Position numbers and translations under genes: made by a program. From contig NZ_JAHKPI010000020.1 in the NCBI RefSeq assembly GCF_018860425.1, positions 248,001 through 312,000 on the forward strand: a DNA stretch of 64,000 nucleotides. The letters are read 5' to 3'. The first letter of the stretch is position 1, and every line of letters begins with the position of its first letter. Shown piece by piece: positions 53,064-61,710 of the stretch. The notes under the pieces are model-generated. The model was given only the letters and a program-made list of their open reading frames with translations. It was not told the origin of the DNA and ran no database searches. The DNA is from Marinobacter sp. F3R08 (lineage in GTDB: Bacteria; Pseudomonadota; Gammaproteobacteria; Pseudomonadales; Oleiphilaceae).

Positions 53064-54585
53064 CGCTCACCTCCGCAGACTCGAACTCTCCGGCCATCCA
53101 TTGCCCGAGCTGTTCAATGCTCAGTTCAGAGGTAGGTGCAAGCGGTGAAAGCCGCCCGTCACACAAGGCGCCCAGCCTATTACAGAGCTGGTAGAGCTCA
53201 TCCAGATCCTCCGAGATCAGGACAATAGCGGCCCCCTCATCCCTCAGCTGGACCAACGCTTCATGGATAGCCACAGCAGAGCCGACATCAACGCCCCAGG
53301 TAGGGTGCGACGCCACCAGCAAACGAGGGTTCTGTAACGCTTCACGGCCAATAATGTACTTTTGCAGGTTGCCTCCCGAGAGGCTGCCAGCGGTACTGTT
53401 TTCTCCGTTGCAACGCACACCGAAACGCCGGATCACCTCCCGGGAAAACTCCCGGACCCGCCCGAAGCGAATCAACCCCCGCTCCACCAACCCCTGACCG
53501 GAGGCGGTCAGCAGAGCGTTGTCCGCCAGAGTCATATCCGGAACCGCTCCTCGCCCAAGGCGTTCCTCGGGAACAATCGCGACCCCCAGATCCCGGCGCT
53601 GATCCGGCGCCAGGTTTTCAATGTTCTCGCCGCCCAGGCTGATTCTGCCGGTATCCACCAGAATTTCTCCGGACAGCGCTTTGAGCAACTCATCCTGGCC
53701 ATTACCCGCAACTCCGGCGATGCCCACAATCTCACCCTTGCGCAGCTCCAGGGCCACTTTCTTGAGACTGGTGCCAAACGGGTCGTTGCTCTTCCACTCC
53801 AGGGCACTGACATTGAGCAGTACTTCCCCGGGCTCAGCTGCAGGCACCTGGGTTGAGATCGGCGTATCGTTGCCAACCATCAATCTCGCGATATCGTTCG
53901 CCGACACCTCCGCCGGCCGGCAGTCACCGCTCACGCGACCCTGGCGCAATACCGTGGCGTTGTGACACAGGTTGCGCACCTCTTCCAGCTTGTGACTGAT
54001 AAACAGAATGCTGCAGCCTTCGCTTGCGAGCTGCCTCAGCGTGGCAAACAGTGACGACACTTCCTGGGGGGTCAGCACCGATGTTGGCTCATCCAGAATC
54101 AGCAGGGTACTTTCCTGAATCAGACAACGGACGATCTCCACCCGCTGACGCTCCCCGACAGACAAGGTACTGACATAGCGCCGGGGATCCAGCGCCATAC
54201 CATAGCGTTCTGAAACTTCACGGATGCGCTCGTCCAGGCGCTTACGATCCCGGGCTTCGAAAGGAGGCAGACTGAGGGCAATGTTTTCAGCGACGGTCAG
54301 GGTTTCAAACAGGGAGAAATGCTGGAACACCATACCGATCCCCATACTCCGCGCCTGAGCAGGGCTGCTCACCCTGACTTCATGGCCATTCCAGAGCATC
54401 CGGCCTTCATCCGGCTGAACAACACCATAGATCACCTTCATCAGGGTGCTTTTACCGGCGCCATTTTCACCCAGAAGCGCATGGATCTCTCCGGCTTCCA
54501 CCGTGAGGTCAATTCCATCGTTGGCCCGGCAACCCGGGTATTCCTTGACGATGTTTTCCAGTTTCAGGCGCAACGCCGCAGTCAT
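53050..54585 (-). CDS. Nucleoside/nucleobase ABC importer ATPase (double NBD)
   Basis: 511 residues, two fused ABC domains. First NBD: LLGENGAGKST, LSVGERQRVEI, LLILDEPTSVLT. Second NBD: degenerate AGVAGNGQDE, canonical LSGGNLQKYI, SHPTWGVD. First gene of the operon ATPase-permease-permease-porin. No BMP-family binding protein gene is present in this transcript, in contrast with the two other such importers, so it may borrow one of theirs or one encoded elsewhere. Confidence 0.93.
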   Translation of the reverse strand: MTAALRLKLENIVKEYPGCRANDGIDLTVEAGEIHALLGENGAGKSTLMKVIYGVVQPDEGRMLWNGHEVRVSSPAQARSMGIGMVFQHFSLFETLTVAENIALSLPPFEARDRKRLDERIREVSERYGMALDPRRYVSTLSVGERQRVEIVRCLIQESTLLILDEPTSVLTPQEVSSLFATLRQLASEGCSILFISHKLEEVRNLCHNATVLRQGRVSGDCRPAEVSANDIARLMVGNDTPISTQVPAAEPGEVLLNVSALEWKSNDPFGTSLKKVALELRKGEIVGIAGVAGNGQDELLKALSGEILVDTGRISLGGENIENLAPDQRRDLGVAIVPEERLGRGAVPDMTLADNALLTASGQGLVERGLIRFGRVREFSREVIRRFGVRCNGENSTAGSLSGGNLQKYIIGREALQNPRLLVASHPTWGVDVGSAVAIHEALVQLRDEGAAIVLISEDLDELYQLCNRLGALCDGRLSPLAPTSELSIEQLGQWMAGEFESAEVSDVAA

Positions 54586-54633
54586 ACACAGCCTCTTATT
54601 CCGTTATGCATGCCTGGCCAGCCGAATAATAAA

Positions 54634-54649
54634 CTGACCAAGTAATCAA
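54634..54649. promoter_or_regulatory. RutR-like palindrome upstream of the third BMP-type transporter
   Basis: CTGACCA-AG-TAATCAA, 11 of 14 matches. It lies 14 bases downstream of the minus-strand sigma-54 -12 element, again at the expected transcription start. Confidence 0.5.
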
Positions 54650-54663
54650 CATTTCAAATGCGA

Positions 54664-54678
54664 GCAATATGCTTGCCA
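54664..54678 (-). promoter_or_regulatory. Sigma-54 promoter of the third BMP-type transporter operon
   Basis: Minus strand TGGCAAG-N4-TTGC followed by T; one mismatch to TGGCACG-N4-TTGC(A/T). 78 bases before the ATPase start codon. May also carry the genes down to 41066 if the stem-loop at 50158 is read through. Confidence 0.75.
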
Positions 54679-54708
54679 ATAGTTAATAAAAACGAAAAAA
54701 CCCTTAAA

Positions 54709-54724
54709 TGAACCAGTTGGTCAG
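54709..54724. promoter_or_regulatory. RutR-like palindrome upstream of xdhA
   Basis: TGAACCA-GT-TGGTCAG, 11 of 14 matches. Its right half TGGTCAG is also the -24 block of the sigma-54 candidate at 54718-54732, so a bound repressor and RpoN holoenzyme should exclude each other. Confidence 0.6.
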
Positions 54725-54732
54725 CTTTTTGC
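54718..54732 (+). promoter_or_regulatory. Sigma-54 promoter of the xdhABC-uraDH-guaD-puuD operon
   Basis: TGGTCAG-N4-TTGC followed by A. The GG/GC spacing and -12 block are perfect; three positions of the -24 block deviate, in part because it doubles as the palindrome half. About 90 bases before the xdhA start. Confidence 0.6.
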
Positions 54733-54823
54733 AGAAAGCCTTGCAGACGCTGTGGAAAACCCGCCTCAACAGAGGAATGGGGTGCCGCGAAATACCGCAA
54801 ATAGCCTGCTAGCGGAGAGAACC

Positions 54824-56287
54824 GTGATCGAATTTCTTCTGAACGGCCGAATTGAAAAAGTTGACCAGTTCGACCCAAATTTGAGCATCCTGGAATGGTT
54901 ACGCACCAAAATGCGCCTTACCGGCACCAAAGAAGGCTGCGCCTCCGGCGACTGCGGTGCCTGCACGGTCATTACCGGAACCGCTGACCAGGATGGCCGC
55001 ACCCATTACGACGCAGTCAACAGTTGCATCACGTTGCTGGGAAGCCTTCATGGCAAAGAACTGATTACTGTCGAAGCCTTCCAGCAGGAACCACGCCATC
55101 CAGTCCAGCAGGGCATGATGGAAAAGCACGGTGCCCAGTGCGGTTTTTGCACGCCCGGCATCGTGATGTCGCTGACGGCCCTGCATGCCAATCGCAAGGA
55201 CGGCACGGTCAGCCATGAACAGATTCTTGAGGCCCTGTCCGGCAATCTCTGTCGCTGTACCGGCTACCGTCCGATCATAGAGGCCGGACAGGATGCCATG
55301 GTGAAAGAATGGACACCGGATACTGAGCACCCGGCCGCTGGAATGGCCCCCGGATCGTCGGAATCTGCCCTGAGCCGGATTCACCAGAACAACATCACCA
55401 TCAAAGCAGCCGGAGGTGCCCGGTACGACGCGCCGGTCTCCCTTGAGGACCTGCGTTCGTTGCGCCGCGCCTATCCCGAGTCCAGGCTGGTTGCCGGCAG
55501 CACGGATCTGGCACTGGAAATTACCCAGCAACTGGCCTCCCTCGATCATCTTGTCAGTGTGGAGCGTATTCCGGAGCTGAAAGGCTGTGTTCTGGAGGGC
55601 GACGAACTGGTGATCGGTGCGGCCACCACTTACCAGGCATTCCGGGCCTCATTGTGCGAGCTTTGGCCAGCGTTTGACCCTATGCTCGAGCGCCTCGGGT
55701 CACTGCAGATCCGCAACCGGGGCACCCTGGGTGGCAACATTGCCAACGCTTCGCCCATCGGCGACATGCCGCCACCGCTGATCGCACTCAATGCCATCCT
55801 GGTGCTGGATGGCCCGGACGGACAACGCTCGATGCCCGCAGAAGAGTTTTTCCTGGGCTATAAAAAGACGGCCCTGAAGTCGGGCGAATTCCTTCACTCT
55901 GTACGGATTCCCGCACCAAAAACCAACGAGACCCTGCACATCTACAAGGTTTCAAAGCGATTGGACGATGATATCTCTGCCGTTCTGGGCGCCTTCCGGC
56001 TGACCATAACCGACGGTGTGGTCAGTGACTGCCGTCTGGCCTTCGGTGGCATGGCTGCCACGCCCGCCAGGGCACTGAAGACGGAAACGACGCTCAGGGG
56101 GCAACCCTGGAATGACCACAGCGTGGCCGCTGCGATGAATGCCCTTGGCAGCGACTTTTCACCCCTGAGTGATGTCCGGGCCTCGGCCTCTTACCGGCTT
56201 CAGGTTGCCGGCAATCTGTTGCGCCGCGCCTGGCTGTCTTCGGACTCACTTCCACGCGAGCAACTGACGGTGACCGACTATGCGTAA
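54824..56287 (+). CDS. xdhA: Xanthine dehydrogenase small subunit (2Fe-2S + FAD)
   Basis: 487 residues from the GTG at 54824, with GGAG six bases upstream; the ATG at 54752 lies in the control region. N-terminal 2Fe-2S domains with GCASGDCGACTV, QCGFCTPG and NLCRCTGY, then an FAD domain (about 190-480) with VAGSTDLALE and NRGTLGGNIANASPIGD. This fused FeS/FAD layout is typical of bacterial XdhA. With XdhB it oxidises hypoxanthine and xanthine to urate with NAD+. Eight-base overlap with xdhB. Confidence 0.95.
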   Translation: MIEFLLNGRIEKVDQFDPNLSILEWLRTKMRLTGTKEGCASGDCGACTVITGTADQDGRTHYDAVNSCITLLGSLHGKELITVEAFQQEPRHPVQQGMMEKHGAQCGFCTPGIVMSLTALHANRKDGTVSHEQILEALSGNLCRCTGYRPIIEAGQDAMVKEWTPDTEHPAAGMAPGSSESALSRIHQNNITIKAAGGARYDAPVSLEDLRSLRRAYPESRLVAGSTDLALEITQQLASLDHLVSVERIPELKGCVLEGDELVIGAATTYQAFRASLCELWPAFDPMLERLGSLQIRNRGTLGGNIANASPIGDMPPPLIALNAILVLDGPDGQRSMPAEEFFLGYKKTALKSGEFLHSVRIPAPKTNETLHIYKVSKRLDDDISAVLGAFRLTITDGVVSDCRLAFGGMAATPARALKTETTLRGQPWNDHSVAAAMNALGSDFSPLSDVRASASYRLQVAGNLLRRAWLSSDSLPREQLTVTDYA

Positions 56288-58634
56288 ACTGCCCCTGAAC
56301 ACACCCACGCCCGCCCACACTGCCCAGGGGCTGGCCGGACACAGCGCCAGGCACGACAGCGCCTGGAAACACGTCAGTGGTCAGGCCCGCTACATTGACG
56401 ACCTACCCATGCCGGAAGGCATCCTGCATGCGGCGGTCGGCCACAGCCAACAGGCCCATGCCCGGATACTGTCCATGGATCTGGAGGCTGTCCGCGCATA
56501 TCCCGGGGTCGTTGCCGTGATTACTGCCGGCGATGTACCGGGCCATATCGACATCGGCCCGGTGTTTCCCGGTGATCTGGTACTTGCGGATGACATTGTG
56601 GAATTTATCGGACAGCCCCTGTTCGCCGTCGCTGCAACCTCCCACGAAGCTGCACGCAAGGCAGCGAAGCTGGCGAAGGTGCAATACGAACCTCTGGACG
56701 CCGTCATTACCGTCAATCAGGCCCTGGACAAAGAACTGTTCGTCCGCCCGAGTCAGACCCAGGTCCGGGGCAACCCGGATCAAGCACTCTCCGAGGCACC
56801 TCACCGACTGACCGGCGAACAGGTCGTCGGTGGACAGGAGCACTTCTACCTGGAGGGCCAGGCCTGTCTGGCAGAACCCACCGAAGACCGCGGTATGTTC
56901 GTTCACACCTCCAGCCAGCACCCTTCCGAGGTACAGAAACTGGTCGCTGAGGTATTGGGGCTGCCCATTCACGAGGTTCAGACCGAGGTCCGGAGGATGG
57001 GCGGCGGCTTCGGCGGGAAAGAGACCCAGGCAGCTCCGGTCGCCTGCGTTGCAGCCCTGCTGGCCAATGCAACCGGCCGACCGGTGAAGTACCGTCTGTC
57101 ACGCCCCGACGACATGATCCAGACCGGCAAACGGCATGACTTTTTCAACACCTATGACATCGGTTTTGATGATGAGGGCCTGATCCTGGGAGCCAACATC
57201 ATGGTAGCCGGCCGTTGCGGTTACTCACCGGACCTGTCCGATGCCATCGTTGATCGTGCCATGTTCCACGCCGATAACGCCTATTATCTGGATCAGGCCC
57301 GGGTCACCGGCCACCGCTGCAAGACCCACACCGTTTCGAACACCGCATTCCGGGGTTTTGGCGGACCACAGGGCATGATGATCATCGAACAGGCGATGGA
57401 TGATATTGCCCGCCATCTGGGCCAGGATCCGCTGGATATCCGTAAGCGCAACCTGTATCGCCCCGGACGGGACGTCACCCATTACGACCAGACCATCGAG
57501 CAACATGTACTTCCAGAACTTCTGGCAAAGCTGGAAGCCAGTTCAGACTATCGGGAGCGGCGTTCGGACATCACCCGCTTCAATCAGTCCAGCCCGGTAC
57601 TCAAACGCGGCCTGGCACTGACGCCAGTGAAATTCGGCATTTCCTTCACTGCCCAGCACCTGAACCAGGCGGGCGCTCTGGTTCATATCTATACCGATGG
57701 CAGCATTCATGTAAATCACGGCGGTACCGAGATGGGCCAGGGGCTCTATATCAAGGTGGCACAGGTGGTTGCGTCCGCCTTCCAGGTCGATCTGGAGCGC
57801 GTCAAAGTGTCGGCCACACGCACCGACAAGGTGCCCAACACCTCGCCAACCGCCGCCTCGTCCGGCTCCGATCTGAACGGCATGGCGGCACTGGACGCCT
57901 GTGAAAAGATTCTCGCAGGCCTGACCGGGTTTGCTGCCCGGAACTGGTCGGTCTCGCCAGACGCTATCCGGTTCTCGGATAACCAGGTGCAGATCGGCGA
58001 TCTGGAAATGCCCTGGGAAACCTTTGTCCAGGCGGCCTATATGAACCGGGTACCGCTGTCCTCCTCCGGTTTCTATGCCACACCCAAGATCCACTATGAC
58101 CCGAAAAGCGGAAAGGGGCATCCGTTCCTGTATTACTCGAACTGCGCCGCCTGCTCCGAAGTGGTGGTCGACACCCTGACTGGCGAGTACCGGGTCCTTC
58201 GCACCGACATCCTGTTTGATGCCGGACGCTCCCTGAATCCCGATATCGACATTGGCCAGATCGAAGGCGGATTCGTCCAGGGGATGGGCTGGCTGACCAC
58301 CGAAGAACTGGTCTACAGCGATGACGGCCAACTACTGACAACCGGTCCCGCCACCTACAAGATTCCAGCGGTCTCGGACTGTCCCCCGGATCTGAGGGTG
58401 ACTCTGCTGCCCGACAGTCCGAATCGTGAAGCCACGATTTTTCATTCCAAAGCCGTCGGGGAACCGCCACTGATGCTCGGCATTGCCGTCTGGAGCGCCC
58501 TGCGTGATGCGGTCTCCAGCCTCACCGACTATCGCTTCAGCCCGCCCCTGGACACGCCCGCCACACCGGAGCGCGTGCTGAATGCCGTCACTGCAAGCCA
58601 GGCCTGGGCCGGCAAGCAACAGGAGGCCTCATGA
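56280..58634 (+). CDS. xdhB: Xanthine dehydrogenase large (molybdopterin) subunit
   Basis: 784 residues, usual length. GGGFGGKETQ, AFRGFGGPQGM, the substrate-loop GVEN-less HGGTEMGQGLYIKVAQ and catalytic Glu in KAVGEPPLMLG are in place. Residues of the xanthine pocket (Glu in GQEHFYLEGQA region and Arg in AFRGFGG) fit XDH and not aldehyde oxidases. ATGA overlap with xdhC. It makes the urate used by PuuD. Confidence 0.96.
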   Translation: MRKLPLNTPTPAHTAQGLAGHSARHDSAWKHVSGQARYIDDLPMPEGILHAAVGHSQQAHARILSMDLEAVRAYPGVVAVITAGDVPGHIDIGPVFPGDLVLADDIVEFIGQPLFAVAATSHEAARKAAKLAKVQYEPLDAVITVNQALDKELFVRPSQTQVRGNPDQALSEAPHRLTGEQVVGGQEHFYLEGQACLAEPTEDRGMFVHTSSQHPSEVQKLVAEVLGLPIHEVQTEVRRMGGGFGGKETQAAPVACVAALLANATGRPVKYRLSRPDDMIQTGKRHDFFNTYDIGFDDEGLILGANIMVAGRCGYSPDLSDAIVDRAMFHADNAYYLDQARVTGHRCKTHTVSNTAFRGFGGPQGMMIIEQAMDDIARHLGQDPLDIRKRNLYRPGRDVTHYDQTIEQHVLPELLAKLEASSDYRERRSDITRFNQSSPVLKRGLALTPVKFGISFTAQHLNQAGALVHIYTDGSIHVNHGGTEMGQGLYIKVAQVVASAFQVDLERVKVSATRTDKVPNTSPTAASSGSDLNGMAALDACEKILAGLTGFAARNWSVSPDAIRFSDNQVQIGDLEMPWETFVQAAYMNRVPLSSSGFYATPKIHYDPKSGKGHPFLYYSNCAACSEVVVDTLTGEYRVLRTDILFDAGRSLNPDIDIGQIEGGFVQGMGWLTTEELVYSDDGQLLTTGPATYKIPAVSDCPPDLRVTLLPDSPNREATIFHSKAVGEPPLMLGIAVWSALRDAVSSLTDYRFSPPLDTPATPERVLNAVTASQAWAGKQQEAS

Positions 58635-59500
58635 TGGGACGTCGAAAGCTCTGGTATCAGGCCGTTGCAGACTGCGAAGCGAGGGGTGAGCCCTACGTCC
58701 TGATTTCGGTGCTGGGCGTGACCGGATCGGTTCCCCGGGAGCCCGCCAGCAAGATGGTGGTCACCGGTGAACACAGTTACGACACTATTGGCGGCGGGCA
58801 CCTGGAGTACCGGGTTTGCCAGCAGGCCCGGGAAAGGCTCGCCCGTCGGGACTATACCAGCGATCTGGCGCACTTCCCGCTTGGCGCCAGCCTGGGGCAG
58901 TGTTGCGGCGGCAGCGTGTCGGTGCTGCTGGAAGCGCAGCCGGGGTCTGAGCAGGAACTGGTGCTGTTCGGTGCCGGCCACGTCGCCAAGGCACTGGTCA
59001 CCATCCTGGCCGAGTTACCCTGGCGAATCACCTGGGTGGACGAACGTTTGGATCAGTTTCCATCCGACGTACCAGCCAATGTCCATATTCATCATTCCGA
59101 TGATCCCGTCAGTGATGCACCCGATCTGTGCTCCGGCAAACAGGTTCTGATCCTGACCCACAACCACCAGCTGGACTTTGATCTCTGCCGCGCGCTGCTC
59201 ACCGCCGGCGATTGCGCAAGCCTGGGCCTGATCGGTTCCGACACCAAGGCCGATCGGTTCCGCAAGCGTCTGGACCACCGGGGTTTCAGTGCCGATGCCA
59301 TCAATTCCCTCCGCTGCCCCGTTGGCCACCCCGATGTCCCCGGTAAACGGCCGATGGAAGTCGCCGTTTCGATCAGTGCCGAACTGCTGGCCCTGACCAC
59401 ACCTCGGCAGACAGCCTCCGCCCGACGGGGCCTGCCCTGGCAACAACTGCGGGGCCTGATTCAGAACACCGATGCGAAAGAGACAACGAATGACCATTGA
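58631..59500 (+). CDS. xdhC: XdhC: molybdenum cofactor insertion/sulfuration protein
   Basis: 289 residues. N-terminal XdhC/CoxI domain with LISVLGVTGSVPREPASKMVV, GGGHLEY and LGQCCGGSV; C-terminal Rossmann domain with LFGAGHVAKAL and LIGSDTKADRF. XdhC binds Moco, aids its sulfuration and hands it to XdhB. The CCGG cysteines expected for Moco binding are present. It may serve the second molybdenum hydroxylase too, which has no chaperone of its own. The ATG at 58634 is an equal start candidate. Confidence 0.94.
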   Translation: MMGRRKLWYQAVADCEARGEPYVLISVLGVTGSVPREPASKMVVTGEHSYDTIGGGHLEYRVCQQARERLARRDYTSDLAHFPLGASLGQCCGGSVSVLLEAQPGSEQELVLFGAGHVAKALVTILAELPWRITWVDERLDQFPSDVPANVHIHHSDDPVSDAPDLCSGKQVLILTHNHQLDFDLCRALLTAGDCASLGLIGSDTKADRFRKRLDHRGFSADAINSLRCPVGHPDVPGKRPMEVAVSISAELLALTTPRQTASARRGLPWQQLRGLIQNTDAKETTNDH

Positions 59501-59990
59501 AACACTCAACGCCCTGCACCATGACGAAGCCGAAGCCCGGTTCCGGGATTGCTGCGCGGCGAAGCCCTGGATTCAGGGCATGCTCGACGCCCGCCCCTAC
59601 GCCAGTGCCGAAGCCCTGCTCGCCCGCAGCCATGAACTCTGGTCAGAACTGACCGAGCAAGACTGGCTCGACGCCTTTGAAGCCCACCCAAAGATCGGAG
59701 ACGTCGACAGCCTGCGCGCAAAGTACGCCAGCACAAAAGCCCTGGCCAGTGGCGAACAGGCCGGCGCCAGCACAGCGTCCGAGGACATTCTGCAACGCCT
59801 GAAGGCCGGTAACGATACCTACCTGGCCAGGTTTGGTTTCATTTTCATCGTCTGCGCTTCCGGCAAGTCCGCCAGCGAAATGCTGGAACTGCTCGAAGCC
59901 CGCCTGCCCAACAGCCGCGCCGAAGAACTTGAGAACGCGGCCAGAGAACAGGCCAGGATTACCGAATTGCGACTGGAGAAACTGCTATGA
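59490..59990 (+). CDS. uraD: OHCU decarboxylase
   Basis: 166 residues from the ATG at 59490, overlapping the xdhC end by 11 bases. All-helical UraD fold with the catalytic AHPKIGD (His66) and FGFIFIVCASGKSA, LEARLPNS. Decarboxylates 2-oxo-4-hydroxy-4-carboxy-5-ureidoimidazoline stereospecifically to (S)-allantoin. Overlaps uraH by four bases, matching their consecutive reactions. Confidence 0.96.
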   Translation: MTIETLNALHHDEAEARFRDCCAAKPWIQGMLDARPYASAEALLARSHELWSELTEQDWLDAFEAHPKIGDVDSLRAKYASTKALASGEQAGASTASEDILQRLKAGNDTYLARFGFIFIVCASGKSASEMLELLEARLPNSRAEELENAAREQARITELRLEKLL

Positions 59991-60331
59991 GCGCCAAAAG
60001 CCCCATAACGACTCACATTCTTGATCTCGGCAGCGGCCAGCCTGCCGCCGGTGTAGCGGTCAGCCTCTACCGGGTTGATGGCCAGGATCAAACGGCCATT
60101 GCCAGCGGGACGACCGATGCCGATGGCCGCGTGATCAACTGGTTCGATAGCACTCTTGAAGCCGGCCACTATCAGCTCCGGTTTGCAACCGGCGACTGGT
60201 ATCAGGGCCGGGGAATGGACACCTTTTTCCCCGAGGTCTGCCTGGATTTCCGCGTCAGCGATCCGGACGCCCACTACCACGTTCCCCTGCTGCTGAACCA
60301 GTGGGGCTACTCAACGTATCGGGGTAGCTGA
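59987..60331 (+). CDS. uraH: 5-Hydroxyisourate hydrolase
   Basis: 114 residues of the transthyretin-like fold. Active-site residues: His10 in THILDL, Arg48 in DADGRV, His98 in HYHVPLLL, and the diagnostic C-terminal tetrapeptide YRGS. Hydrolyses the 5-hydroxyisourate made by PuuD to OHCU. No signal peptide, so it is cytoplasmic. Its TGA shares one base with the guaD ATG. Confidence 0.97.
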   Translation: MSAKSPITTHILDLGSGQPAAGVAVSLYRVDGQDQTAIASGTTDADGRVINWFDSTLEAGHYQLRFATGDWYQGRGMDTFFPEVCLDFRVSDPDAHYHVPLLLNQWGYSTYRGS

Positions 60332-61707
60332 TGAGCACAGTGACAGATCCACACCTTCCTGCAGGCTGCGAGGCTCACCGGGGCACGGTGCTCCATTTCC
60401 TGGAGGACCCGGGCAATGAACTGGAGCCGGCGGTAGGCAGCGTGGCCTTCTTTGAAGACGGCCTCCTGATTGTGCACCAGGGCAAGGTGCTGGCAGCCGG
60501 TGACGCCAGCGAATGGCTGCACCGGTTGCCTGAAGGCACCAAAGTAACCCACTGGAAGGGCAAGCTGCTCTTGCCGGGGTTTATCGACACTCACGTGCAC
60601 ATGCCCCAGCTGGGGGTTATGGCCAGTTACGGTGCCCAGTTGCTGGACTGGCTGGAAACCTACACCTTTCCCCACGAAGCCCGATTCAGCGATATCGACT
60701 GGGCCCGGTCTGAAGCCAACCGGTTTACCGACCTGCTGCTGCGCTACGGCACCACCTCCGGGCTGGTGTTCTGCACCTCCCACCCGGAATCGGTGCATGC
60801 TCTGTTCGAGGCGGCAGAGCAACGGGGAATGGCTCTGACCGCTGGCAAGGCCATGATGGATCGCCATGCCCCCGAGAACCTCACGGATACCGCCCAGGGC
60901 AGCTACGACGACAGCCTGGCGCTGTTGGAAACCTGGCACAAGCGCGGACGGCAACGATACGCAATCACTCCCCGGTTTGCCGCCACGTCGACGCCGGAAC
61001 AGCTGTCACTTGCCGGCAAGCTGGCCGCTGAGCATCCGGATGTCATGGTGCAGACACACTGGGCGGAGAACACCGGCGAAATCCAGTGGATCCGGGAACT
61101 CTTCCCGGAGCGTTCCAGCTATCTGGATGTCTACGATCACTACGGCCTCCTGGGCGATCACACCGTTTTGGCTCACGGCATTCACATCGATGATGTCGAC
61201 CGCAAACGACTGTCCGAGACAGGCACCCGCATCGCTTTCTGCCCCACCTCAAATACCTTTCTGGGCAGCGGACTGTTCGACTTCCGGGAAGCCCGCGAAG
61301 CCGGGGTTTCGGTCGGTCTTGCCTCTGATGTTGGCGGAGGCACCAGCCTGTCGATGCTCGCTACCATGGCCGAGGCCTACAAGGTTTGTCGGCTTCGCGG
61401 CCAGCCCCTGACGCCCTGGCAGGCGTTCTACCTAGCCACACTCGGCAATGCCCGGGTCCTGCATCAGGACCAGCAGACCGGCAGTTTCCAACCCGGGCGC
61501 CATGCCGACTTCGTCGTCCTTGATCCGGGAGGAACACCTCAGCTGGCCATGAAGCAGCAATTCACACACACGCCCTTCGAAACCCTCTTCAATCTGATGA
61601 TTCTGGGGGACGACCGGGCCATCACCGCCACCATCGTGGCCGGTGAACTACGCCACCAGGCAGCAGGAACTGACGCTGCCACCACCTACCTCACGCAAGG
61701 AGCCTGA
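60331..61707 (+). CDS. guaD: Guanine deaminase (amidohydrolase type)
   Basis: 458 residues. GFIDTHVHMPQ (His88-x-His90), MDRHAPENLTD, TPRFAATSTPEQL, QTHWAENTGEI, AHGIHI and SDVGGGTSLSM are the guanine deaminase signature, with all metal ligands present. Converts guanine to xanthine and ammonia, feeding XdhAB. Three bases separate it from puuD. Confidence 0.96.
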   Translation: MSTVTDPHLPAGCEAHRGTVLHFLEDPGNELEPAVGSVAFFEDGLLIVHQGKVLAAGDASEWLHRLPEGTKVTHWKGKLLLPGFIDTHVHMPQLGVMASYGAQLLDWLETYTFPHEARFSDIDWARSEANRFTDLLLRYGTTSGLVFCTSHPESVHALFEAAEQRGMALTAGKAMMDRHAPENLTDTAQGSYDDSLALLETWHKRGRQRYAITPRFAATSTPEQLSLAGKLAAEHPDVMVQTHWAENTGEIQWIRELFPERSSYLDVYDHYGLLGDHTVLAHGIHIDDVDRKRLSETGTRIAFCPTSNTFLGSGLFDFREAREAGVSVGLASDVGGGTSLSMLATMAEAYKVCRLRGQPLTPWQAFYLATLGNARVLHQDQQTGSFQPGRHADFVVLDPGGTPQLAMKQQFTHTPFETLFNLMILGDDRAITATIVAGELRHQAAGTDAATTYLTQGA

Positions 61708-61710
61708 GCC

